DNA from: Prorocentrum cordatum
Taxonomy: Eukaryota; Sar; Dinophyceae; Prorocentrales; Prorocentraceae
Assembly (NCBI GenBank): GCA_963575745.1
Contig: CAUYUJ010022402.1
Coordinates: 1 to 44,607, forward strand
DNA length: 44,607 nucleotides
Direction: 5' to 3'
Each line of letters begins with the position of its first letter. Within the stretch, counting starts at the first letter, position 1. Below are positions 9,605 to 19,602 of this stretch, piece after piece. The notes under the pieces are model-generated. The model saw nothing but the letters and a program-made list of their open reading frames with translations. It was not told the origin of the DNA and made no database searches. The position numbers and the translations under genes were made by a program.

Positions 9605-9907
9605 TGTTGCCGTGCCAGTGAGACATATTGCGAGTGAGACACATTGCGACCGCCGAGTGACACTTACTCTATTCAAGTTTGCACATTCATATTGATTGTT
9701 CTGTGCGTTTCTCGACTGCAGATACTTCATTCAGACCCGTTCCCGATATGAAAGAGATTCGCGCGTAAAATGCAACAATGAATGCCGACCCCTCTTGACC
9801 CAGACCCAGACCCAGGCTCTGGAATACAGGTGCATGGCATCGACCTGGGTTCTTTCTGACACTCCTTTCTGCCTCATACAACGTGGGGCACGTCTGTCTG
9901 TCGTCGT
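9605..9907. other. spacer
   Basis: Begins with a short tandem duplication (GTGAGACAYATTGCGA twice, about 9618-9650), then sequence in which I see no gene. A CCCAGACCCAGACCCAGG microrepeat lies near 9800. Confidence 0.5.
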
Positions 9908-10165
9908 TGTCGTGGCCACAAGAGGCTCCCAGGAGGCTCCCAAGAAGCCTCCAAGAGCCCCCCCAGAGGCACCCAAGCGGCCCCAACCGGCCCCCCAGAG
10001 GCCCCCAAGAGGCCCCCAAGGGGCCCCAAGAGGCCCCAAGAGGCCCCCAAGAGGCCCCCAAGAGGCCCCCAAGAGGCCCCCAAGAGGCCCCCAAGAGGCC
10101 CCAAGGTGCCCCCAATAGGCCCCACGAGGAGCCCGAACGACTCACACCAGGACGGGGGGCCCGAG
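9908..10165 (+). mobile_element. fragment of composite repeat element (copy D)
   Basis: Contains the CAAGAGGCCCC minisatellite followed by CACGAGGAGCCCGAACGACTC, in the same order as the full element at 13472-14468. The unique head and tail modules are absent. Confidence 0.75.
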
Positions 10166-10489
10166 CGAGGCGATGTGACAGATGCCAACCACCACCCAAG
10201 CCATCTGCTCGGGTTGAATTAGGCTACCTGAACCCACAAACTGGGCCAGACCATTAAGCTCGGCACTCGAATTTTAGAACTTCCCCGTTTACGCAAACAG
10301 GGGGGGGGGGGGTCTAAAAATGGTGTAATTCCTATGACATTATACCATTTCCCACACCAAAAAAAGGCCTCCTACGAGGCCCCTTGGAGGGGAGGAGGGA
10401 GACCAAGTCTCAGGGTCTTAGGGTCTTCGGGTCTCAGGGAGTTAGGGTTTACGTGTCTTGGGGTCTTAGGGTCGTAAGGTCTCATGGTA
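10166..10489. other. spacer with G-run, hairpin and degenerate TCTTAGGG repeats
   Basis: A run of 13 G lies near 10300. ATGGTGTAAT ... ATTATACCAT can pair near 10319-10348. From 10405 to 10480 a loose TCTTAGGG/TCTCAGGG repeat appears. No gene is seen. Confidence 0.5.
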
Positions 10490-10735
10490 TCCCTATGGCC
10501 CCATAGCCCTATAGCCCTTTGGCTATATACCCCTACAGCCCTATAGCTCTACAGCCCCATAGCCCTATAGCCCTGTAGCCCTACACCACATGTAGCCCCA
10601 TATCCCCGTAGCCCCATAACCATATAGCCCTGTATCCCTATAGCCGTATAACCATATAGCCCTATAGCCCTCTAGTCCGAATGCCTTATAACCCTATAGC
10701 CCTATAGCCCCATAGCCCTAAATCCCTGCACGAGC
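10490..10735. repeat. CCCTATAG(C) microsatellite
   Basis: Degenerate 8-9-base units (TAGCCCTA, ATAGCCCC) fill the segment. The reverse complement of the same motif occurs at 42130-42280. Confidence 0.85.
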
Positions 10736-11140
10736 AACGCACACAACCCCAATAGCACCATCAGCAGCACCAGTAGCGCTAGCAACACCAGCAGCACGAT
10801 AGGAGCACGAAGCGTTTGCTTGACTACAACACGCGTCCTCATCATCCTCCTCCTCCCCCTCTTCTCCAGCCCCGTCGGTGTCGGTGTCGGTTCACAACGC
10901 ATGGGGGTAAATTTTGTACTGAATTTCCCCCCTCCAGTTTCCATATGCCAATTTGGGTACTCAGGACTCATTGCCATCGTCATCAGCAGAATCATCATCA
11001 GCCTCGTCATCATCGTCAGAATCGTTATCGTCAACGCCAGCACCATCATCATAATCATAATCATCAGCAACCTCATCATCATAATCATCACCACCATCAT
11101 CATCATCGTCATCATCATCGTCGCAACCGTATTCTGAATC
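10736..11140. repeat. CAG- and CAT-rich microsatellites around a short unique stretch
   Basis: AGCACCAGCAG-type units occur at 10745-10805, TCGGTGTCGGTGTCGG near 10875, and ATCATCATC-type units at 10975-11130. Reading frames give poly-Ile or poly-His and are artefacts. Confidence 0.8.
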
Positions 11141-11534
11141 GTGCCCACCCGATGCCCACGCAGTATTGCAAGGCCCCCCCGAGGCTCAGTCGCAGCTCTC
11201 TGGATACATATGGTAGGCCATGCTGGATCCATGTTGAGGCCATATCGATGTCATCTTGGAACCATGTGGCAACACTGGTGCCCACAAGCATTTCCCCCTG
11301 GTGGATAACAATAAATCCCTCCGAGAGAGCCTTCCGAGACAGCCCAGTACAAAGCATCCGAGAGAGCCCAGGTTTCACAGATATTCACGTGAATTCACAT
11401 TCCACGTTCTCCGACTCACAGATCTTCACAGCAGTTCACAACATATGCTGTGAATACCCATGAGGATCTATGAATTCACAAGCGTTCACCTGACATCATG
11501 TGAATCTGTGATCGGGTGCACACAGTTTTGTTCA
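11141..11534. other. spacer with a cluster of TTCAC/GTGAA motifs
   Basis: No gene is seen. Between about 11370 and 11510 the pentamer TTCAC or its complement recurs many times, including the palindrome TTCACGTGAA near 11390. The cluster lies just upstream of the spliced-leader relic. Confidence 0.5.
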
Positions 11535-11554
11535 GTAGCCGATTTGGGCTCAAG
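11535..11554 (+). other. relic of the dinoflagellate spliced leader
   Basis: GTAGCCGATTTGGGCTCAAG differs from the known leader end (GTAGCCATTTTGGCTCAAG) by one inserted base and one substitution. A spliced leader fused to genomic sequence before an ORF is the established mark of a reverse-transcribed, reinserted mRNA. Confidence 0.82.
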
Positions 11555-11611
11555 TCAATCAGAGGAGCTGTTCCAAAATCCTGGTACTGACGAGTTTGCT
11601 TTCCACTAAGT

Positions 11612-12784
11612 ATGAAGAGGCCTGCTGGTGCCATGAGGAAGCCAGCAGCTGCTGGCGTCGGAGCGCTCACCGAGGACAACTTGAAGAAGCACGAGCAGAT
11701 CGTATCTTCAGGTGCGGACGGCGCCAGGACAGAGGACGAAGTTGGCGAGAAGTTCAGGCAGCTCGACAAGAAAAGCCAGATGAGTGTATGGAAGATGTTC
11801 GAGAAGAGCCGTCAGAGCGAGGGCAACGACGCTGATTACAAGAACAGCACCAAGGGCACTGGCAGCAACGAGAAGAAAACTAGGCTGCTGAAGAAGTGGA
11901 TCTTGGACAAGGGGAGGTGCGGCAACCACTACCTGGGCTACCTTCAAGAGATCAACCTCGACAAGTCAAGGAAGGTCGAGGAGGATTGGGTTCCGTTCGC
12001 CACGGCCGAGAAGCGCTGGGGCAAAGAGGAGTTGGCAGCACGAGTCAAGTCGGGGACGATCAGGGCGAGGCGCGACCCGAAGGACACGCGGTTCTGGGAG
12101 TTCCAGGTGGTCACAGATAAGACGTCGGTGACGTGCTCGTTCCAGAAGAAGCTCCAGTTGCGCTCAGACTCCAAGAAGGCAGTGGACAACAAGACGTTCC
12201 ACAGGTTCCAGGTTGCGGACCCCACCAAGCTCGACGAGCGCGACTTCATGATTCAAGATAACGAGGTTGATGACTCGGAGGTCGAGGACGACGCTGGCGA
12301 TATTGACGTGGACTCGGCAAAGACGCTCGGCATCAAGAACAGCAAGGGTAAGGGCAACGCTCCGAAGGGCGGCAAGCCGATCGCTCTCGACTGGGACGCG
12401 ATGTCCGATATCGACGGCGTGTCCAAGGACGACGTGCAGATGCGGATGATCAAATTCAAGGAGGCGCTGGAGAAGGACGAGTCGTTCTTGGACAAGGTGA
12501 GCATCAAGTACTTCCAGCGTGACCCGAAGGGCCACAAGGACGACATCAACAAGCACCGCTCGTACATGAAGAAGATGACCAGCATCCTCGACGAAATCAA
12601 GCAGAACCGCAACCAATCGAAGATCAAGAAGGACTCCGCGAAGAAGACGATGATCGACAGCATCGCTCTGATGCGTCTCGTCAAAGCTTTCAAGGTCGAC
12701 CTGAAGAAGAGGGGCATCACGATCACGGCCAAGAAGAACCCGAACAAGGACGGCATCGAGGAGGATGGAGATGACGAGCTGTGA
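11612..12784 (+). CDS. intronless hypothetical protein (390 aa), probable retrogene
   Basis: I do not recognise the function. The ATG at 11612 is the first after the leader relic and starts MKRPAGAMRKPAAA, a Lys/Arg-Pro-Ala start. Middle blocks KTRLLKKWILDKGRCGNHYL and WVPFATAEKRWGKEELAARV, followed by a charged GTIRARRDPKDTRFWEFQVV segment, look folded. After them come an acidic patch (DDSEVEDDAGDIDVD) and a helical Lys-rich half that ends EEDGDDEL. It is very rich in Lys and Asp and has no signal or membrane segment. There are no introns, codon use is strongly GC-ending, a leader relic lies 58 bases upstream, and a C-run plus A-run follows ~100 bases downstream. These signs fit a retrocopied mRNA whose frame is still intact. 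Confidence 0.75.
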   Translation: MKRPAGAMRKPAAAGVGALTEDNLKKHEQIVSSGADGARTEDEVGEKFRQLDKKSQMSVWKMFEKSRQSEGNDADYKNSTKGTGSNEKKTRLLKKWILDKGRCGNHYLGYLQEINLDKSRKVEEDWVPFATAEKRWGKEELAARVKSGTIRARRDPKDTRFWEFQVVTDKTSVTCSFQKKLQLRSDSKKAVDNKTFHRFQVADPTKLDERDFMIQDNEVDDSEVEDDAGDIDVDSAKTLGIKNSKGKGNAPKGGKPIALDWDAMSDIDGVSKDDVQMRMIKFKEALEKDESFLDKVSIKYFQRDPKGHKDDINKHRSYMKKMTSILDEIKQNRNQSKIKKDSAKKTMIDSIALMRLVKAFKVDLKKRGITITAKKNPNKDGIEEDGDDEL

Positions 12785-12886
12785 ACGACCTTCGCCGTGG
12801 AGGACGGCATCGAGGGTGCGGGGCGCGCTCGTTGCGCCCGCGACTTCGCTCTGGTGGAGAGCCACCTCCTGTCTGGAGAAAAATCA

Positions 12887-12910
12887 CCCCCCCCCAAAAA
12901 AAAAAAAACG
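12887..12910 (+). other. poly(C)/poly(A) run after the retrogene
   Basis: A run of 9 C is followed by about 12 A. It may be the decayed poly(A) tail of the retrocopied mRNA, about 100 bases after the stop, or simple slippage. Confidence 0.5.
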
Positions 12911-13471
12911 AAAGCAACAACAAGCATAATTATCATCTCACGAACATGTGATGTAGGATACAAATTTGACCCTCATGTGTTCATCCGCCACCTGAGTCTA
13001 TGAACGCACACCCTTTTGGGGGAATGGGTGGTGGCATTGTTCACGATCCAGCTCTGGGGCAAACTGTGACTGGGCTCTAACACACAGCGAAGCAGCGTGG
13101 GGAAACAATTTGCGAGAATAGCAGGGGAAGGGTAGCGGGGGGGGATCCGTAGAAGGGTAGGGGGCTGGAAAAGCGGACGAGGATGGATGAACGCGGGCAT
13201 AAGAGGAGAGACGGTCATGATGATGACGATGATGGTGGCGATGATGACGATACGCACGACGATAACCAGGAGGGATTGGCAATACAACGAATGATCACTC
13301 CTTTCAGATCCTCGAGGGCCCCATGTATGCACCAGAAAGCCCTGCGCGCCCAGACGGTTGTTAGACTGTCGTCCCTGAAACTAAAACACCCTTCAGAGAT
13401 GGCCCAAAGGACCCCCAGAGATGCCCTGAACACCTAGCGCAAACAGAACATGACTAAACCGCATCCTCTGG
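12911..13471. other. spacer
   Basis: No gene is seen. A short GAT/GAC tract lies at 13215-13265 (ATGATGATGACGATG...). Otherwise the sequence is unique and moderately GC-rich. Confidence 0.5.
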
Positions 13472-14468
13472 AATCCCACCAGCCCTTTGGGCGTGAGTGG
13501 TTTAGAGAGCCCGCTCTGTCCTCAACCCCCCTTCTTCCCCTTCGGGGAGGGGTTTACCCCTCCCCCTACCCCCTCCCCCTGGACCTGGAGAGGGAGTTCC
13601 GCGGGTCGTCAGGGGGGTCTTTTTCGACGTCTGGGAGGGCCAAAAAACGACGACCCTCACGAGGATTCTGGCCCCGAGGGGGGGCGGGGAGTTTGGTGCC
13701 TCAGCTCGTCTTTGAAGCCAAAATCATTGATTTTACTACGGTTTTGGCCCCATTTTGGCCTCCTGAGGGGGCCGCGCTCATCTTCCTTCATAGCAAAATC
13801 ATTGATTTTACGAAGGTTTTGGGCTCATTTTGTCCTTCTCAGGGGGCAGCTCTCATTTGCGCTTCAAAGGAGGTCGCAAGAGGCCCCAAGATGGCCCCAA
13901 GAGACCCCCAGGAGGCTCCCAAGAGGCCTCCAAGAGGCCACCCAGAGGCCTCCAAGCGGCCCCAACAGGCCCCCAAGAGGCCCCCAAGAGGCACCCAAAA
14001 TGCCCCAAGAGGCCCCAAGAGGCCCCCAAGAAGCCCCCAAGAGGCCCCCAAGAGGCCCCCAAGAGGCCCCAAGAGGCTCCAAGAGGCCCCCAAGAGGCCC
14101 CACGAGGAGCCCGAACGACTCTCACCAGGACAAGGGGCCCGAACGACTCACACCACGAAGAGCCCGAACGACTCACACCACAAGGAAGGGCCCGAACGAC
14201 TCACACCAGGACGAGGCGCCCGAACGACTCACACCACGAGGAGCCCGAACGACTCACACACGAGGAGCGCTTTCTCTCCCTCCTCCTCCGCCTCGTCCTT
14301 CTCCCGCTCCCCCCACAAGGAGGATGTACAAGGAGGCGGGAGGAAGGAGGAACAGGGGAGATATGCGGGGGCAAGCGGACACACGCCTGAAAAACACGAC
14401 TGTCGGCATGCTTCGCAAGAGTTGCTGCTGTGAGATGGGCTGGTGGGGATACGCGAAGCGTAAAGAAT
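13472..14468 (+). mobile_element. full composite repeat element (copy B) with 11-bp terminal inverted repeats
   Basis: Modules in order: a unique head (13475-13725); a duplicated ~75-base block beginning AAAATCATTGATTTTAC (about 13728 and 13797); a CAAGAGGCCCC minisatellite (13880-14100); a GAGCCCGAACGACTCACACCA minisatellite (14105-14262); and a unique tail (14262-14468). CCCACCAGCCC at 13475-13485 and GGGCTGGTGGG at 14437-14447 are perfect inverted repeats near the ends. A small hairpin TACGCGAAGCGTA follows. The right edge is set at AAAGAAT because copies A, B and C diverge there; the left edge at AATCCCACC because B and C diverge before it. No transposase is encoded, so it would be non-autonomous. 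Confidence 0.8.
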
Positions 14469-14578
14469 TCCTCATCGTCGGCCTGTTCTAAGATTCGGCT
14501 TATCTGCTCGGCGAGAGTTTACCTTTACCCCCCTCCTGCCTGGAAATCCCCGTCGCCCCTCCTCCCCCCCCTCCTCCT

Positions 14579-14600
14579 CCTTAGCCTTTTTTGGCTTTAA
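14579..14600 (+). other. possible decayed spliced-leader relic
   Basis: CCTTAGCCTTTTTTGGCTTTAA aligns to CCGTAGCCATTTTGGCTCAAG with a few substitutions and extra T. It lies 30 bases before the ATG of the next ORF. It is weaker than the 11535 relic. Confidence 0.45.
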
Positions 14601-14629
14601 TTAGCATCGAGTTGACTGCGACCTGCACC

Positions 14630-16501
14630 ATGCACGGGCTTCTTGCGATGAAGCGCAAGGGGGGGCACCAACAACAGAGGCGGGACACGCGTCGCCGCCG
14701 CTCCTCCGATGACGGGCGGGATCACTCGCCACTTTGGACTCTGCTGATGAAGAAATTCGCATGGGGGCAGATTTCGGCCGCGCAGGTACAAGAACTAGCA
14801 AAAACTGCTATTGACAGCGGCGCCAACAAGCCCGACGTGAAGAAGTTGGCGTCTCTCGGCGCCAGCGGTCACCAGACAGGCAATTGCCACAGGGATTTAG
14901 TTCGTGCATATTTTTCAAATTTATCAGCACCAGAGCCAACGCAAGTGCTGACCACCTTGAAAGTCAAGGATGTTGATGGACAGTTGGTGACGCAGGCTAT
15001 GCACGTCGATGTCTTCTGCCCTCATGATTGGGCGGCTTGCTTGGAACAGCATGACAAGATTGTAGAAGTCATGGGGAGTATGGACAATGTTTGCAATTTT
15101 TGGAAGGGGCAGGATTTGAAACGCAGCCCACAATACAAGCACAGCCAATACTTCAAAGAACTAGCTCGCAAAAACATGGCGGAAACGTCGTTCCCTAGGC
15201 CGTTGTTGTTGCATGGCGACGGTGCGCCAATGACCGAGTTCGATAGCGTCACTGTGATTTCAATGAGGGGGATCCTTAGCAATCTGTCTGCGAGCCAGAG
15301 CCAGCTTGCCCTGGTTGCCTTGCCGAAAGGATGCCAAGCTGGAAGCAACACGTGGGCTGCTATCTGGCACGTGTTGGCGTGGTCGCTGTCAGCTCTCGCC
15401 GACGGGAAACACCCCAGCAAGCAACCAAATGGTGAGGACTGGCCCATGGGTCACCCGCGGCGGCTTCTGGCTGGAAAAAAAATCCCAGCAGCAGTTGTAT
15501 CCGTGATTGCTGGCGATATAGAATGGTTTTGTCAAGAGTTTCAGTTCCCGTATGCAATGAGTAACTACCCATGTGCATATTGCATGTGTGATGATAAGAC
15601 GCCTCCAGGGCCGTGCCCGTTTAATGATTTCAGGAAGGACGCGCCTTGGAAATCGAGGTATTTGTCGCACCATGACTTTTTCAATGCATACAAACATGCG
15701 CTGTTCGATATGGTTCCTGGCGTTAACGTTTATACGGTGAAGTTAGACATTCTCCACGTCATGGACCTTGGAGTTTCTTGTCACGTATTTGGCAACCTTT
15801 TGTGGGATATCTTGGAAGATGATCTGCCTGGCAACAGAGATGCGGGAATGATTTGACTTAACAGAAGAATGACATGCATCTACAATGAGAACGGCACACC
15901 GTCGAATGACAGGATCCCGAAGCTCGAAAGTTCGGACCTCGCCAAATCGAATGAGTTTTACCCTTGGCTGAAACACGTAAAAGGCAGGAGGGTGGGGAAG
16001 TTTGCAGCTGTGGCTCTGCGGTTAGCAGAGGATCACAAGTCGAACCTTGTTCGCACGCACCACAGATATGAATGCGTAAAAGCCCTGAACGATGTTTATG
16101 ATATGTGTGATCGGTCTGAAACTAGATGGCCCCATGACGTGCAAACCCGCTTCTCGGATGCGATGCTTGCATTGCTCGGCCACTACGGTTGGTTGGCAAA
16201 GGATGCAATGTCCAGGGGCCTGCGGCGATACAGCATCGTCCAGAAACACCACCTTGCAGCGCACTTGCCAGAGCAAGCGAAATGGATTGCGCCTCGGTGC
16301 AGTTGGACGCACGGTTCGGAATCTTTCATGGGCTTGTGCGCGAAAATCACAGCGTCTTGCATGAAAGGCGTTCAAGCAGCATCCGTGTCTCATAAATTCG
16401 TGGAGAAATTCAGTATGGCATTTCATTTGATGCTGAACGATTTGATTGTGTTTGATGACATCGAGTGGCAATGTGTGATTCTTGGCGCTCCGTTTCCATG
16501 A
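14630..16501 (+). pseudogene. transposase-like protein interrupted by one in-frame TGA
   Basis: One frame runs from ATG 14630 to TGA 16499-16501, broken only by TGA 15854-15856; the next codons continue the same protein. Parts: a basic N-terminus (MKRKGGHQQQRRDTRRRR), LLLHGDGAPMTEFDSVTVIS near 15210-15265, a Cys pair CAYCMCDD near 15575 followed by PFNDFR, then LDILHVMDLGVSCHVFGNLL near 15745-15805. After the stop come NGTPSNDRIPKLESSDLAKS and a helical C-terminal domain with SWTHGSESFMGLCAKI. The DILH..DLGV pattern recalls CACTA/Plavaka-type DDE transposases, but I cannot place all acidic catalytic residues, so the class is an inference. No introns are visible and a weak leader-like string lies upstream, so it may be a retrocopy. 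The stop could come from CGA to TGA. Confidence 0.6.
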
Positions 16502-16515
16502 GACAAAATCACGCT

Positions 16516-16563
16516 ATCATTCGGCTTCCGCCGACGGCCGTCGGAAAGGGGCGGAGGAATGAT
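16516..16563. other. hairpin just after the transposase-like ORF
   Basis: ATCATTC (16516-16522) pairs with GAATGAT (16557-16563), around a perfect 14-bp palindrome CCGACGGCCGTCGG at 16531-16544. It could be part of an element end or an RNA 3' structure. Confidence 0.6.
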
Positions 16564-16929
16564 GAGTTGGAGGGTGGCAAGGTTTTGGCTTAAACATGTT
16601 TTGTTAAAGGTTTTGGTTTCCTGGAGTTTGTTTTGCCTGTGCGTTTCGTTTTCGCCTGTCTGTCACGCGGGGGCCCAGAACGGGGCCTAGTTTGCGTTGT
16701 TTTGGCGCGTGGGAAGTTTTCTGAAGGTGATATTGCCGCCACAACACATCCTCCTCAACCCCCTTTCGAGTCGAGACGACAACTATCTTGGAGGCTGCCG
16801 CCGACGCCGCCGCCCGCGCCGAGGGGCTCGGGGCGCCCGCGGCTGGTTGATTGGCTGGGGTTCCTTGGGAAGGGGGTTCCGCCTGCCCGCGAGGGCGAGG
16901 CCAGGCCCTGGCGCGGCCACTTCGGGCTC
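16564..16929. other. spacer
   Basis: No gene is recognised. It contains GGTTTTGGCTTAAAC near 16583 and a GC-rich stretch (GCCGCCGACGCCGCCGCCC near 16800) just before composition switches to AT-rich. Confidence 0.4.
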
Positions 16930-17360
16930 TGGGGAACTTGTGTATATGTGATGTACGTGATATGTGGTATATGATATATGACGGATGATAATGAATATGT
17001 AGCATATAATGTTCATAATATTATATATGTATGTACATTTACGTAGATATATACATGTGCATACATGTACATAAAGATGTACATATGTGTATATATGTAC
17101 ATACATGTAATGATTACCAACCATATTTCTATTGAAATTAACCATACAAATCTATCAATTCTCTGGCTCGAACTATTGAAATTATTCGTTGATCTGCGAC
17201 TAAACCTATTGATTCTTGCTATTGAATTTGGGAGTGATTCTAGACAGTGCTGATCTTGCGCCGCTATCACCGACGACCATATAATTTATTGGTTTTATTC
17301 AACAAACCAATCGCTCTTGATTATTTTGCTCGATCTTGATATTTTTCAATCGCGGATGCT
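16930..17360. other. AT-rich island with TA/TG microsatellite
   Basis: Units such as TATATG and TACATG fill 16935-17110. Below that, 17111-17360 is plain AT-rich sequence with recurring TATTGAAATT/CTATTGA strings. It stands out sharply from the GC-rich surroundings. No gene or RNA is recognised. Confidence 0.7.
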
Positions 17361-17694
17361 ATGGGCTGGGCTGGCGGCCGAGCCGGATCCAGCGCTGGCG
17401 TCGGCTCTGGCCGTCGCCGGAAAAATTGAATTCCGAGGCCGCGCTAACAAAACTCATCCAAACAGATTTTTCGAAAGTGCATCATTTCTGCTCCCGGCGC
17501 TCGGAGGCTTCTGCGTCTCAAGGAGAGTTGGAGCAGACATTAAAGGAGGTAAAAGCAAGCACACGAACGCTATGGACGCGCGATGCGCTGCCACAAGCCA
17601 GCTTCCCGCAAGATCGGTCCAGAGTGGGAGGGGACGGAGCTGGCGGGTGATGGACCACCAGAGCACTGCTCCAGCCTTCCCTCAGCCCTGGGTC
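17361..17694. other. spacer
   Basis: GC-rich unique sequence. Frames are open for about 100 residues on the plus strand, but I see no recognisable domain or splice evidence. Confidence 0.4.
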
Positions 17695-18115
17695 TGCTGA
17701 CCACACAGGAGCACGGCAGACCACACAGGAGCGCGGCAAACCACAAAGGAGCAAGGCAGACCCCAAATGAGCACGGCAGTCCACACGTTCGCACGGCAGA
17801 CCGCACAGGAGCACGGCAGACCGCACATGAGCACGGCAGACCCAGAAGGAGCACGGCAGACCACACAGGAGCACGGCAGACCACACAGGAGCACGGCAGA
17901 CCACACAGGACACGGCAGACCCCACGGGAGCACGGCAGACCACACACAAGGTAGCACGGCAAAAAACACAAGAGCACGGAGACCATACAGGAGCACGCAG
18001 ACCACACCCAGGGAACACGCAGGGGACCACACGTTCGCACGGCCAACCTCCACAGGAGCACGGCAGACCCCAAAGGAGCAAGGCAGACCACAGGAGCACG
18101 GCAGACCGCTTCCGA
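17695..18115. repeat. 20-bp minisatellite (GAGCACGGCAGACCACACAG)
   Basis: About 18-20 copies, most regular at 17705-17955 and more decayed at 17956-18115. Open frames on both strands (His/Thr-rich or Cys/Leu-rich) follow the repeat and are not credible proteins. Confidence 0.9.
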
Positions 18116-18124
18116 GGCCTTTTT

Positions 18125-18375
18125 TTTTTTCTTTGTGTTTTCTTGGGCCGGCTTGGGGCCCTCTTGGAGCCATCTTAGCCGTCTTGGAGGCCATCTTGGC
18201 CGTCTTGGAAGACATCTTGGGCGTCTTGGAGGCCTCTTGCGCCGTGTTAGGGCCCTCTTGGGACCGTCTTGGGGACTTCTTGGGCCGTTTCGGGGCCATC
18301 TTGAAGGCCTCTTGGGCGATCTTAAAGCGATCTTGGGGGCCTCTTGGGCCGTCTTGGGCCGTCGGAGCGCGGCAG
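18125..18375. repeat. CTTGGGCCGTCTTGG-type minisatellite
   Basis: Degenerate units of 15-18 bases built on CCTCTTGG and CGTCTTGG, related to the minisatellite module of the composite element. A T-run precedes it at 18119-18131. Confidence 0.75.
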
Positions 18376-18645
18376 GCCATCACTTAGTCTGTTCTGTTGC
18401 GTTTATGGGTTTCTCTGACGTTCTCGCCAATACGGTCTCTGACGCACGTGGTGGATAAAAAACGGCGCTTCCCCCCACGTCTTGTTTCCACGGTCAGGTG
18501 CATCTTGGACGGAGCGTTGGCGGATCTTATAAGTTGACGTGTTTTGTTTGCTCCAGGGACCTCCTCTAAAAAATGGACGTTGGCTGTTGGGCTTCTTTTG
18601 TGTGATTCATTTTTTTTTTTTTTTTATTCCCTTCTTTTTTTTGCC

Positions 18646-18678
<33 letters not shown>

Positions 18679-18700
18679 TCCAGGGCCGCCTTTGTGTTCC
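18376..18700. other. spacer with T-rich tract
   Basis: No gene is seen. 18609-18676 is nearly pure T, like a poly(A) tail read on the minus strand, followed by a TTCCAGGGCCGCC junction. Confidence 0.5.
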
Positions 18701-19230
18701 GTCGCTCTTGGGAGCGCCCAAGAGGTCCCCAGAAAGGCCACAGGACGCTCCAGGGGGCCCGCCAATGACGGGCCCCAGAGGCTCCAGAGCACCCCAAGAG
18801 GGGGGGGCCCAATTCGTCCCCCCCCCCCCCCCCTCCCCCCCCCAAATTCCCATTCGGAAAACTGTAATATATTTTTTAGTATATACGACTTTCTCGTCTT
18901 CACGACGTCGAAGATGGTCCAAGAGTCCCCCAAGACCGACCCGCGACGGCCCAAGAGACTCTCAAGAGGCGCCCAAGACGGCCGAAGAGGGCGCCAAGAC
19001 GGCCCAAGAGGCTCCCAAGAAGGCCCACGAGGGCCCCAAGAGGGGCCCAAGAGGGTGAGCCCGAATCGAAAATCGGAGCACCCCGCCCAAAGACGGCCCG
19101 AGGATGCCCCAGGAGGCGCCCAAGAGGTCCCAACAGGCCCCCGAGAGGCCCCCAAAACGCCCCCAAAGGCCCCCAAGAGGCCGCAAGAGGACTCGAAACG
19201 GCCCGCGAGAAGCCTCCCAAGAGAGCCCAA
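18701..19230. repeat. CCCAAGAGG-type minisatellite, degenerate
   Basis: GCCCAAGAGG, GGCCCAAGAGG and variants recur across the segment, with C-runs at 18816-18842 and a short AT-rich interruption at 18845-18900. It is the inverse orientation of the 18125 block. Confidence 0.7.
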
Positions 19231-19602
19231 CGAACTTTCACTTCGTCTCATTCTCAAGACCCCGGCACGGTGGCGGGATGGACCGAGGGTCACTAGATGT
19301 TCCATCTCCTTATCCCGAATTCGGGTTACACAGCCCCGAGACAGCTCAAGAGGGTCCGAAAACGGCGCCAGAGGGATCCAAGAGGGCTTCATGTTACAGG
19401 CCTCTTGGACCGTCTTGGGGTTATCGCCGGTCGTATTCAAAATATAATGGGCCGTATTGGAGCATCTTGGAGTGGCCGGAGACGGCCGGAGGCATCCTGG
19501 GAATTCCTGGGAGGGGTGAGGGATCTAGTCCGTTTGACCAGATCCCCCCCCTGCAAGCCAGCCGGACCGAACCCCAAGGGGACGGCGGATAGCTCCCCCC
19601 CC
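19231..19602. other. spacer
   Basis: Mostly unique sequence with scattered CAAGAGG units (19335-19420). No gene is recognised. Confidence 0.4.

Noticed and set aside
10405-10480. Interstitial telomere repeat
   Set aside because: Units are TCTTAGGG/TCTCAGGG variants without a run of TTTAGGG.
10607-10622. Spliced-leader match CCGTAGCC
   Set aside because: It is part of the TAGCCC microsatellite; the rest of the leader is absent. CGTAGCCAT near 28068 and GGTTTTGGCTTAAAC near 16583 were also too short.
17695-18115. CRISPR-like array
   Set aside because: The 20-bp units are contiguous with no unique spacers, and the genome is eukaryotic; the 77-, 104- and 159-bp arrays also lack spacers.
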